Under the pieces are notes generated by a model. It was not told where the DNA came from. It saw only the letters and a list, made by a program, of their open reading frames with translations, and ran no database searches. Positions 32,276 through 45,300 of a DNA stretch of 64,000 bases are shown piece after piece (positions within the stretch are counted from its first letter, which is position 1; every line of letters starts with the position of its first letter). The position numbers and the translations under genes are program-made. The DNA is from Diorhabda sublineata (taxonomy: Eukaryota > Arthropoda > Insecta > Coleoptera > Chrysomelidae), in the NCBI RefSeq assembly GCF_026230105.1, contig NC_079481.1, forward strand, positions 15,579,042 through 15,643,041, written 5' to 3'.

Positions 32276-33873
32276 TCATGTCAAATTAGGGCAGCTTGCG
32301 CACGTTGAAAATTTTCGTTTAGGTGGATCGCATTTTTTTCTTTTCTTTATAACTTTCTTACATTTCTTATTCTGCTCCATCCAACTGGAAGTTTTTTCCA
32401 ATTTCTTCGTTTTCTTTGAGCTTGTTGATGGTTCAGAGGGCGTTTTCGGAACAACTGGTGATAATTTTGCACAGCGTTTGGGTTCTGACTTCGATTCTTT
32501 TTCACATTCAATTTTTGTTTTGCTACAGTCAATATTTTTGATTTTTTGTTTACCTTCACATATCGATTTTTTTGGTATTTCTTCCCGTTTTTTCGGGTGA
32601 TCTTTGTCTTTTTTTAAACTATCGTTGCAGTCAAACGTTTTAATATTTTTTTCCTCCTTACACACAGACTTTTTTGTTGATATCAAGCTTTTGCGCTGAT
32701 TCTTTTTACACTCAGATTTTTCTTTAATACATTTTCCTTCATTTATTTTCTCTCTACTTTCACTCTCTGGTTTTTGTTTAGTTATACAAGACTCAGATTG
32801 CTTTTTGCTGCAATCATGTTTTTGTTCCTTGCTGTTTAACTTATTCACACCTTTCTTACATTTTGTTTTTGATGTTTTTGGAAGCTTTTTCTCATCATCT
32901 GAACATATTTTCTCACTTTTCAGCTTACTGACGTTCTGTTTACCTTCGCATATAGATTTAACAGATTGTTGTTTGTTACATTTGAGTTTCTGTGCCTTTA
33001 ACTTATTCTCTTTCCTCGTACATTTTCCTTTTGAACTTTTTGGTATCTTATTCTCATCTTCTGAACATTTTTTTCCACACTTTAGCTTCCTGATGTTTTG
33101 TTTACCTTCACATATCGATTTTTTTGATTTGACACGTTGTTGTTTGTCACATTCAGATTTATGTTCGTTACAAGTCGATGCTTTATCTTCTCGTTTTTCT
33201 TTACAAGAAGTTTTAGCTTCCTTTTTTACAGATTCTATCATATTTTTCGAACGTTTCTTTCCGCATTTTATGGTTTTTATGTTACTTTTTCCTTCGCATA
33301 TTTTTTTCCTTGGTTTTAAGTGGTTAGAAGATTTCGATTCTTTCATACATTCATTATTGGATGATTTTCTTTGTTCATTACACTCTTTTCCTCTGGTATC
33401 AGATCGAGATGATGTTAATTGTGTATCTGAACGTGCTTTACATCTTTTACTTTCCAAATTTTCTTGAGGACATAGAGACTTACTTTTGGATTTAGTACAT
33501 TTAGATTCAAATTTTATTTCTTTCAAACAATTTGATTTAACATCATTATCCTTAGGCAGGGAACATATTTTTGGCTTCAAACACTTCTTTGGTGGAACGT
33601 TTTCGGTTTTTTCTGCTGGACAGGTTTCTTTTTTCGATACCTTTGGGCATTTGGCCTTTGATATTTTTTCTTTCGCTTTTTCGCAAATAAACTTTTTCTT
33701 AACGCATCTTGCTGCTATCCGAACTTCTGTGGTCGGATCTTTTGGTTCAATCAACTCTGTTTCTTTTAATAATTGCTCTAATTTATCTAGGAGAATACAA
33801 GCATGAGTTTTTGTGAAGATTAAGGCGGGTCTCAATGTGATTCCACTATTTCCACATTGGCCACATAGTATAC
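32276..33873 (-). CDS. Copy B exon 9: end of GABA-T fold plus Lys/Cys-rich repeat tail
   Basis: Acceptor ttgtag, entered in phase 1 (G|GT), stop TGA at 32276-32278. The first 42 residues (ILCGQCGNSGITLRPALIF to ELIE) match the C-terminal end of GABA transaminase, except that the Arg of the human SIRFRP is a Thr. Then follow about 489 residues dominated by Lys, Ser, Glu and roughly forty Cys. Five imperfect repeats of the type K-S-ICEGKQNI-x-x-x-KC-GKK lie near 33256-33312, 33071-33127, 32905-32960, 32632-32675 and 32522-32575. There is no predicted membrane segment. A 1.6-kb uninterrupted frame is the longest in the window after the BEL Gag-Pol frame. Confidence 0.82.
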
Positions 33874-36343
33874 CTACAAGAAAATACATTCATAGATAGA
33901 AAAATAAAATTATATAGGGATGTTTTTACCTCTTCTTCGAAGTTTTTGAACAAAATCGTCTCTAAGATTTGTACATTGAACATCAAATGCTAAATATAAT
34001 CCTAAGCCTCGAATCGAATGAATCAATCCATCATATCTATTTGACATATCTATTAATCCGCTCAACAGAGCGTCTCCGGTTGTTCTAACGTTGTGCAATA
34101 AGTTGTGTTGTTCTATTTGTTTGATTATTTCTTCGAACAAAAACAGTTTTGTTGCTGATCCAGCTGACAGGTTCACAAGACGGTCTTTTGCTTTTGGACT
34201 GAAAATAATTTTGTGTGATTACGATGCTTGGTTACATAGTAAATAGGGTACTTGCATGGTTTGAGAAAAAAATAGTTTTGGATAGTTTATATACAACTTT
34301 CATTATATCAATTTTCATAGGGAAAACAATTATTGACAATTCAAAAATTTTATAAGTAGTTTAAAGATTTCAGTAAGGCCGCCTTATTACGTGAAGGTGT
34401 ACAGGTATAAAATAAACACTGAACATTTGATACAAAGTAAATACGACAGTTATTCTAAAGGTGCGATATTATCAAACTTTGGTTAATCTGAAAAACGGTA
34501 TATGAATCGTATTTTGTAACAAGATGTAAAAATACCACGACTAAAAGACTTAATAAAGTTTTTTTTTGATGCCTAGAAATTCGAATATACAATAAAAAGT
34601 CGTAGGAAACTGTCGTGTGTTTACGTTTCGTGCGTTGTCTTTGTCTGTATTGAATATTTGATTTGTTTTGATTTGACTTGTTTTTTTAATGTTTGTTTCG
34701 GTCCAACATCTTATAGACGTGCTGGTTTTCGCTACAACATGTGTTGTTTAACTAAAATTGACCTTGTGGACTTAGCAGTTATATTTATTTACTTTCCAGA
34801 CTAACTAAACAATTTTATTTTGGTTTCATTGAGATCGAATAAGGATTATTGAATTTACCTTAATATGGCTGAATTTAAGTGTGATTCTTGTCAAAAGATC
34901 GTCTTGTAAAATGAGAAATATATACTACACTGTAGTGGGAGTGTCGCAGAAATTTTTGCATAAGTTGTACAGGACTGGAGAGGTCACAAGAAAGGTGCTT
35001 TATCATCAAAAGTACCATAATATTAGGTTTTTTGCACTGTTTGTGATTCTCCCACTCTAAAATATCCTCAATATAAACTGTCACAGCTACAGAAATCTTA
35101 GATCAATCTAGTTGTAGTTTCCTGCTTGAAAAAGAACAATGACATATTTCCAACTATCTCGGAAATATGACATTCTAATGTCCATGACTCGAAAAGGTAG
35201 ATCTTATAAAATAAAATGAGGATATACATAGTCTCCACAAAAAAAAGTCTAAAAATAAACAACGATCTCTATTCCAATTTGTTAGGTATATGAAACAAGA
35301 TATTCACAACTTAGGAACTAGTTTCATGGACTATCATGATGGATCCGCCCAAGTCAAGTTCGAAAGTAAAAATTTGTGTTGATGTCGATGCAAGTTTTGG
35401 AGATTCTAAAATAGTTACAATATTGTGTTAAGAATGAGACCTGTGTCTCGATATTAGGAAAACAAAAATTGTTTTGTGATTTTAGTCTTAAAAACTCTAT
35501 ATTATACGTCTTTTTCTTTGTCAATAAACTTGTGCAACAAAATGCTTGTATTGTTTTTTCCCTAAAGGTGCTACAAGTAGAAAATCGGAATTTTTAATTC
35601 CAACTAATTTCGATTCATCTTCAGTTCTTCTGGCTACAATATCCTGAGAGCGATGGGCTTGATGCTCGTTATTGCGGTCATCAGTCTTGTGGAAATCATT
35701 GAATTTATCTAATTCTAAATTGTCCTCAGATTTATTTTCCGTGGTCCATTCATATTCTTCAATTTTTTTCATTATGTTTCTTCTCTTTGGGAATACTTAT
35801 CGTGAAATACTCATTGGCAACAGATTTTCCAGGTTCGATTCTTATCATCTTCTTTCTCTTTGGAGTGCTTGCTTTTGAAGGAGCTCTATTTTCCTTAGGT
35901 AAATCCAACAACAAATTTTATACGTACTTTTCCATGTATTACAGATTTCTACATACAATTACAAATTCAATATCTAATTAATAAATACATATTTTCCAAA
36001 TCTATTTTCTTGGTTAATGTTGAGTTATGTGAAAATATTTAGTATTCGAATATATTTGTATGTAAATTTTCATTCAATGGCTATACTACTTTAATGATAG
36101 TCTGGAAAAATAGTTACGTTAAGGAAAAGTTATTTGTTTGTAACAATTTATACAATAAGAAAATTGTAATATACTCAAATGTCTATAAAACCAATTCATT
36201 GTAAGGGAATGTTGACAATGTGTTAGTAATATCAAAAGAGAACAATTTGGACTAATTTTAGAAAAAAATTGTGAATAGAACACAATTTTATGGAAAAAAT
36301 TTTCTGAACAAATATCAATTTATGATATCAAAATGAAACAAAA

Positions 36344-36412
<69 letters not shown>

Positions 36413-39324
36413 ACACCAACTAATTCAAATATTCTGAAGTTTCTTGTAATCGAAGGATGTTATTATTAATTAATATCAAAATAGATTAGAACAAAGCTCA
36501 ATTTGAAATTTTTTCGAGTAAATTTCAGTTTCATGAAAATGTCTTACAGTTTGAGTGAACATTTTATTGACATGAAATTAATCCATCAGTAATAATAATA
36601 TTCTACCAATGAATAAATACTATTTCAAAAGTACCCGCTGAGAGGCAGCGCATACGCAAAACGAACAAGGAGGAACGGACCCGTTTGACATTTATCCATT
36701 CGTATATGTATAACTAAGGCACAAAATTTATATTGGCTTATGTTGTTAGTAGATTCTTTTATTTATTAATCAATTCAGTTTCAAATAAGCTTACTTTAGA
36801 TTCTCGCTATGCATAAATCCGGATATTTGAGCCTTTCCGCCAAAACTGACCAAGTCCGGTGGACACTTCAAACAGAAATGTTCGTGTGCCCAAAATCGAC
36901 CGGTAATACCACAACATGTTTTAGTTTCGTCCAGCATGAAATATAAACCATATTTATAAGACAGTTCTTCCAATTTTTGATAAAAATGCGCAGAAGCTAC
37001 GTTGTTAGTTGCACATTGTATAGATTCAATGATGATTCCAGCTACCGGTATGCCTGAAAAATTATTAAAACTAGCTAAAGAACAACGTTTGAATTACATT
37101 ATACCAATTTTGGTCTATGAACTTCTAAATAATAGTCCCATTATTTTCAAAATTAAGTGATTTAAGAGAGCAGATTGGGTAAAAAATGTTTGTTGTAGAG
37201 GATTGGACACAATCTACGATTTACATTGGTAGCTTCCAAATTTAACCCGGGAGAACTCTCTCACCTGCAGACTTTTTTTGGTGCCAAATGGCTGCTTAGC
37301 AAGAAGGGAATATGATCGTGAATCTAGCTGCTTTTGGGAGGGGAGACAACGCGGAGCTATCATTGGCTTAGATTCAGTATTCATCTGGAGCGTGTACTGG
37401 CAGGTGATTTCTGAGGTATCTACGATTGTGAGCGTTTCTCTCATAGTGAGTTATCGCGTTGCTTTTTATTTTGAATTCAATTAGCCAAGTTCTTCAATCA
37501 TATTTCAGTTTAATTATGACTAGTAGAGGAAGAATTCTTGCAGCATTGGGGAAAGCTCTCTGGTAAGTAAATTTGTTATGACTTATTGATAAAATTATTA
37601 TGTTTTTTCCGAATTTTTTTGTGATTTTTCTAGTTCAGCTATCATGGAATGTCTAGCATCCCGACAGACAGTATCTCAATGACCATGCAAACAGATTGGA
37701 TGATCCAGAGACTGATACTGAAAGTGATGATTTTTATCACGATACGATTTCTGAGCAATTGGAAGATGATCTCAGGTCATTTAAAAATGATATATCTTTA
37801 AACTGCTTTATAAAAAGAGACAAAACAAGAGTTTGGCATCGCAATTCTGTCCGAAAAAATGTCATTACTGCCAAGAAAAACATTATCATTCGTCCCCCTG
37901 GTGTGAGAGTTGCCTCTCGAAGTACGATGACACCAGTTGATCGCTAGAAGCTTTTTTTCCCTGACTCTAAGATTGAGACTATAGTACGATGCACAAATTT
38001 TTATTTAGATCGATTGAAGGAAAATTTTAAGCGAGATTGTCGACTGATTTGTCATAAATTCATACCTTATTAGGATTACTATACATCAGTGCTTCTTAAA
38101 CTATGGGTTGTGCCTCCAAATGGAGTCGCGAAGCAAAATTCTGCGGTGGCGAGAGATTTTAATGTCAAATATTTATATATACCATTTTATAACATCACTA
38201 GAGTTGGCGGAATACAGTGGACTTGCAGCATCTAGACACGCGCATTTGTTGAAGTTTTTGAGCTATCTCCACCGATATCAGTAAACGATCGATGATAGCT
38301 ATTATTATACTGTGGTTATACATTGCATTTGTCGGTATCATTCATGTTGAATAAACCGCGCGCCGCTGACTTCCCACTCTGATCGCTACCTTTAAATATC
38401 ACACACAATCAAAGGGAGATACACGCGCGTACACACGTGCAACCTGCAGCTAAACAATGATTCAATAACACTGACTGTAATGTGAAATGTTGGAGTGTGG
38501 ACGCTCTTCTAATGTGGACAATTCTCAGTGTTCCGTCGTAACAAGATTTTAGCTTTTATTTTTATTTATTCGGTAATTTATAAATCAATTATTATGTGCA
38601 ATATGTTAAATTTATTGTATTTCATGATCAAAATAATTTTTGTCCATAGATAAATGACTGAACTTAAATAAGAATGGTAATGACGCAGATGATAATGTTA
38701 CAAACTCTTCTCAGGCAGGACAAAGTATTGAAAATATGAGTCATTCCTTTAATTTGGCTTTACATTTCAAAATTGTAAGGGTACTGAACAACCTCTTTGT
38801 TTGATCTACAATGAATTATTGTCTTCGGAGGGTATGAAACCATCAAAATTAAAAAGACATCTTGAATCAAAGCATGTTTCATATGTCAATAAACTAAAAG
38901 AATATTTTGAAAGACAAATAAAGAAAAGAAAATCTTTGAAAAATTTATAACCGTTAATGAAAAATATTTACTAGCGTCATATGAAGTTTCATACTGTATT
39001 GCTAAAAATAATAAGCCGTTCACTATTGGAGATCTTGTATTACCTGCTGCTATTAAAATGGTATAAATACTACATGGAAGAAAATATGGCGATGATATTC
39101 GAAAAATTCCTTTGTCGAACGACACTGTCTGGAATAGAATTTCTGATATTAACAAAGATCGATTAGCACAAAATTTTCAATTCAGTTGGACGAAACAACT
39201 AATATTACTAAATTGGCTCAGTTATTTTTGAAACTATAATAAATACAATTTTATAATTTTTTGTGCAATTTTTAATTTCATATTTTTGTATATTTCAAAA
39301 CGAATTCTAAAACTATATATTTTC

Positions 39325-39396
<72 letters not shown>

Positions 39397-42300
39397 ACTT
39401 AATAAATAAATCATCAAAAAATATTAATTTAATTTTCTTTTATATTTGTATGGGGCCGTCAAGAAACTCGCAATTATAAATGGAGTCGTTAATGGCAAAA
39501 GTTTAAGAAGCCCTGCTCTACATGGCTTACCTAGAAAAACCTCAGCGACTGAATGTGAAGGAATAATGGGCTACTGAAAGCACTGCTCCAGAATGCTTTA
39601 GGGCAAATATACTACGTGAACGATTCCTTTTACTACTGAGGGCTCTTCGATTTGAAAATCTCAATGACAGAAAAACCCATAAGGGACACGATAATCTAGC
39701 CCCAATCAGAGAGATATTCCAACTATTCAACGAAACATGCAAAGAAAGCTATTAAGTAGGGGAATACCCTATCATCGACGATATGTTTGAACTTTTACGT
39801 GGACGCTGTAAATTTATATGCAATATATACCAAGTAAGCCGGCAAAATATGGTTTGAAAATTTATGAGCTTGTTGCTTCACGTCCTTTTTACACTAGTTA
39901 CTTGGAAATTTATGCTGATTGACAGCCTGATGGACCCTTCAAAAAAGATAATAGTGCTAGTGAGGTGGTCCAGATATTCACTTATCATATTTTGTATAAT
40001 GGATCTAATATTATGATGTATAACTATTTCACATACCCTCACGATACCCTTAGTCAAATAAATGCTGGAAAAACGAACAAATGTGGTTCGCTCAAGAAAC
40101 AAGAATGTAAACTAGTTTCCTACAAAACGAAACGGTCCCATAATATTCTGGTACTTTTTACCTTACATAATAATGACAATATAGATGAGAGCACCGGAGC
40201 TTTATCCAAACCTGAAATAATAACCTAATGTAACTTAATCCGAAATAATAACATTTTACAACTTGGTGTTGCGGATGAAATGAAAGCCTCCTACTCAGTG
40301 GCAATTGATCACTGACCATATTTTTCGGAATGATGAATACAGGTGTCATCAACAACCAGATCATTATATAAATACTGACAATTTGATGGAAAGGGTTTTT
40401 TTAAAGAGCCTGACACTGAGTTTGATGAAACCTCACCTTATTACCAGATATGTCTGTCCAAAATATAAAACCTCAAGATCGTACTGCCATGAAAAGAATT
40501 GCAAGAATATTGCAGAAACAAATACCAGTTAGGTGAGAAATAAATTTTGTGCTTTTTGTCCCAGAAAGAAAAACAAAAAAACTAAAAAAGTATGTGGTAA
40601 TTGCAACACATCCATTTTTCCATTCCACACTGTATACAGTTTCGTAAAATGTGCTGATATTGATTAGCAAGATTTTTCTAGTAGAACAAATTTTTGTTTA
40701 CACATTTATTACTTTTTGTAAAAAAGATTAATTTTTGTTTTTTGTAATTTTTCAAATTTATATAAACAATTTACACATTTGGATTGAAGAATTCAATTAG
40801 TATGTGAACTATATCACATTATTTTCTATAGATAAACATCACAAAATGTTCAAATACATTAACTTACGGTAAAGTTATTTCAATAAGGCACCATGAGATA
40901 AATTCTCACTAGCGATTTCTCCCGGATTAAGGGAACTTGCAAAATTTGAATTGCACAAGTTGCATTCATTTTTAAAATTTATAATATACGAGTATAATAT
41001 AATCTATTAGTAACATGTCCATCGATCTGTACGTTTTTCATGAAACATTATTGTGGCGCAGTAGTCACTCCTGTTTTATAGCCACTTACAAGTTCAAAAA
41101 ACGGTCTTTGTCGCGGTCCCCTCGTTTTTTAGCTCTAGAAAATCGAAAAATCATCCGATTTCGAATATTTTTTTTAAAATCTTCGTTTTTTCAGCGAATT
41201 TACGAAAATAATTATGAGAATAAAAATAATTTGATGTTATATTGGTTTCAGGGTTTTAAATGTTCATGAAAATGCACTCATTCACGTAGAATTGTTGATA
41301 ACTATTTTCCAAATAATCAAATGAAGTTGTTATATCTTTTTTCATAATCTACAAAAAAACGAGAAAATTGAAAAAGCATTTATACAAAAATGTTGATTTA
41401 TCATGTTTTTACAATTAAAAATAATACCAATTTCTCGTAAAATTGACCTTTTCTCACATATAATTATTTGTACCTTTTTTAGTACTCATTGAAGTTATAT
41501 GAACAAAAACATTCTTAAAATCACTTATAGGAAACAAGTGTACAATATTAAAAGTTAACTTTGAAAAATTGAAAATTTTTACCATTAAAAAAATGGTATC
41601 CTACTAAGGTAGGATTCATAAATCCGCCGTAAAAAACGAAGATTTTTAAAAAACTCGGATGAATTTTCGATTTTCTCGAGCCAAAAAACGAGGGGACCGT
41701 GAAAGTATAAGATTATTCAAAAAAACAATTAGTTATCGATCTCTCAATACAAAGAGTTCAAAACATCAGTCTCGAGTTCGAAAGTTTTTCTTTCCTATGT
41801 CGCCCACCACAACCAACAACTTAAAAGAAAATTTTAATAAATCCCTAGCTAGCTTTTTATAACTTTGTTTTATATGTGTAGCGCTTTTTCATGTTTATAT
41901 TCTTTGGTGTTTTTCCATTATTTCTTTTAAAACCGTACAAAGCAAATTTTGTAAATTCCTTTTCGCGGAAATTCGTATTTTCTATTTATCTAGGGATCAT
42001 AACGAATAGAACAGATTTTTGTATAGGAGTTACTACTCAAGTTTTGAGATCAGTGGTTGGCGAAATTTTCAGCCGAAGAGCCAAATATAAACATCATAAT
42101 AATTTGAATGCTGGTGAGAGACGATGTGGTTGACATTATAAAAAAAGTAAGGGATAAGAATGATAGATTAGTGGACTGAAAGAGGTAGAGACAGAAGAAG
42201 ATGGAGATTGAGATGGTTAGATAAGATAGAAATGGATTTGGAAAGAAGGAGGTGAGAAACTTAGAACAAATGGCTTTGGTTAGGCAGAAATGAAGTGCGC

Positions 42301-45300
42301 TAGTAAACGAGCTTCAGGTGTAGGAAGATGGCTACTGAGACTTGCCTGAAAAAAGCTCTAAAAACTCTAAACTCTAAAGAGAGATAACATCATACACTGA
42401 TTCTTCTCAATCATCTCATTCAATAAAAAATTTGACTATCATAATTTTCTCTAAAATAGACCCTCACCTTTTTTATCCCATTTGACAATAAGATCCTCTA
42501 CCATAGTTAGAGCTTTGCTATCCTGGTAATCATTATATCCAACATTTTCTATCAGAGGGTATCTATACTCCGGATAAACAGCTATTGGCCAATCGAAACT
42601 GGGTACATCAAGCTTCAACCAAGGATTGAAATGAGTTACATTCAAAGCGCCCAATGTAGATCCGTGGAGAGCATTTGTAAATGATAAAATTGAAATCGGC
42701 GGTGAACCTAAAAAATAACTAAAACATACTTAACTTTTTATACTACAACGGTGATGTACAAAGTTGTACTGTATACTAAAACTGTCTTTAGAAAATATGA
42801 TACTTTCACTTAATCTAGCCAACAATCAGTTTATTGAAAATGAGAATTTGAAATTTGGGGTCTTGCAATTAATATGATTAAGACCGAAAGATCGTGTGTC
42901 GAAGAAGAAGATGCATAATACAACTATTAAGAGGTATCAAACTTTCAAAAGTACTGCTAATAATAATAGGGGGTATAACGTAACGGACCCTAGAACAACT
43001 TGGCTGAAGTATAAAAACTAAGTGGGGGTCAAATTTTAGTGTGAACATTTTATAAGATAATTTTGTTAATAGGAAATTTATTCAAAGAATTACTAATAAA
43101 ATGTAGAGAACGACGTGTTTCTTGTGTAGGAAATATGCTTTGATCCACAAGATAACATCTGCGTATTCCACTGGTATGCCGCGTATTCCATGATAGATAA
43201 ACAATTGATACCATCCAAGAATAAGATCTAATTTCTAATGCAAAACTTAGTACGGTCATTTTAAATATTTTTGCAGAATAATCTAAATATTTCCTAAAAT
43301 ATTCATAAATGTACCTGAGCTAATACAAATTTTTTATCTCTTATATAACCATAAGCTGTACAGAATATTAGAAATAGGTTTGAACAGACCAAAAGCCGTG
43401 TGTATAGATTACAAAGCTGTATCATAAGATTTTTCCAGTAAGTACCTAATTTCCAATAAAAGAAATTCCTAAAATCACTCTCCAACAATTTTTTTTCATC
43501 TAATAAGCAGGTCCAAGTTGTGTATCCTCAACAGTTAAGTTTAGCTGCAGCTTGCAAGATACAATGTGCAGTCTATTCTGCATTGTGTGTTAATTAATAG
43601 TCAATCAAGAAACATTAATATTGGTTCCTTTGAATCATCCGCAGACAAACTTTTATGTAAAAGTTTTGATGACAAGCTGGAAGTGGTTAGTAAGACTCTA
43701 GATGTCGGGAAATCGACCATTTACAGATTAATTGAAGATGAGGAATGTGACGAGTTTCAAACAGAACGTAAAGCTCCAGGATAACCAAAATTTCATGTAG
43801 AAAATAATTTGAAAAAAAGACTTCGCAGGAAAATACATGTGCTCTTTTTTAGAAGAGGATTTCCGATAGTAGAAAAACTTCTTTTTACGGTTCGAGATGA
43901 CAAGAATTACTATGGAAGGTATAGAAGCAAACTATAGAAAATTTTTCAAAGAAATAGGTTTCCGATGGAAAAAATTGTAAAAGAAACATCATTGTAGTAT
44001 GAAGAAGAGTTTACCTAAGCACTATAAAAGAAAAGAGAAACCAAATAAGACATATATTACATTTAGATGAAACTTAGATCGACGAGGGACATAGGTACAT
44101 CAAATTAATTTTGGCAAGATGAAGCATGTCAAAGACAGGCTTTTTATAATAATTTATCTATTGGTTTAAATTCGTTACAGGGAAAGGAGCGCTAACTAAT
44201 AATAGTTCACATCGACAGTTCAAAAGGTTTTGGTTTATTAACTTTTGAATCTACTCATACTACTCATGAGTGCATTAATGTCGATGTCTTAAAAGAATAG
44301 TTTGAACCTCGAACAAATTATATTGATCCTATTCCTTAGAACTGTGTAATAGTAATGGTTAATGCAAGTTATCACTTTAAAAAAAATTGCCCAATGGTTC
44401 CAAAAAAAGGTTTACAGAATTTGCTAAACTCAAAGAATATCAAAATTCCATTCCAGTTCTATGAGATAAAAACTTTATTCTTTGTGTTGTTTCCATAAAG
44501 AGAAACTCAAAGAATATAGAATTGATGCAATTGCTGAAAATGGTGAAATAACGGTGGTTAGATCTCCACCACATCCTTGCGAAGTAGGTAAACTTGATTG
44601 AACTGGTATGGGCACAGAGAGAAGTTTTCAGAAAAAGAATTCTGTTAAAATTTGATGTTAAACGGCTGTTTTTGTAGACTATAAATAATGTAAAGCCTGA
44701 AAACGCAGTAAATCACACATTTAAAGATGAAGAGGAAATGTGTAAGTTGGACTGATGAAATGGTCGAGACAATCATTGTAAATATTGGTTGCGACAGTTC
44801 ATTTTCTCATTCTGATTTGTAATAAGTTTTTTATTAATTATTAACGTAACACTGTCTAAAAGTTTAAGTCTAAACCCTTATACCTAAACAGGGTGTTTCA
44901 ATAAAAGGTTATCCCATCTCTAGGATAAATAAAAAACAGAAAAATATTTGGGGTTCATGGGTGGATTTACAGGGGTGCCTGGCACCCCCTGATTTTTCAA
45001 GATTTTTTTTTTCAAATTTCTATCATATTTTTGTAATAATGTTTTTGCTTTGGATCAAAGGAGGACAATAAACTTTAACAAGTAAGACGTAAGTAGGCAA
45101 GTCGCGTAATCGAAAAAACAATATTGAAAGAAAATTAAACTATATTTTGAACACAATGCGCGCGCGCGTGTGTATGTGTGTGACGCGACGACAATTCCGG
45201 TCAGTTACACTGCACGGTTTCCGGCGAATGCGAGACCCGACCCTGCTCCCACGCTCTCTCTGCAGGCCTCCCTTTATATGATGCCATCGTTGCTCAGTAC

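Larger units (their letters stand above)
37517..40664 (+). mobile_element. piggyBac element, degenerate, split by a hAT insertion
   Basis: The N-terminal half (37517-38086) has an acidic start, then NIIIRPPGVRVASR and NFYLDRLKENF, typical of the region before the DDD domain. After the hAT insertion the frame resumes at 39524 with RFLLLLRALRFENLNDRKTH, HDNLAPIREIFQLF and VGEYPIIDDMFELLRGRC. It ends with the Cys-rich C-terminus (CAFCPRKKNKKTKKVCGNC). Stops and frame changes show that it is dead. TTAA flanks are not identified. It lies in intron 6 of copy B. Confidence 0.75.

Noticed and set aside
32805..33467. Plus-strand reading frame of 220 codons, Phe/Leu/Ser-rich
   Set aside because: It is the antisense shadow of the Lys-rich exon 9 of copy B; AAA and AAG codons read as Phe and Leu on the other strand.
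32276..33747. Reading the Cys-rich tail as a metallothionein or keratin-associated protein
   Set aside because: Metallothioneins are short with CxC clusters, and keratin-associated proteins do not occur in insects. The Cys here are spread singly in a Lys-rich background.
33486..33806. Plus-strand reading frame of 106 codons
   Set aside because: Another antisense shadow of the same exon.
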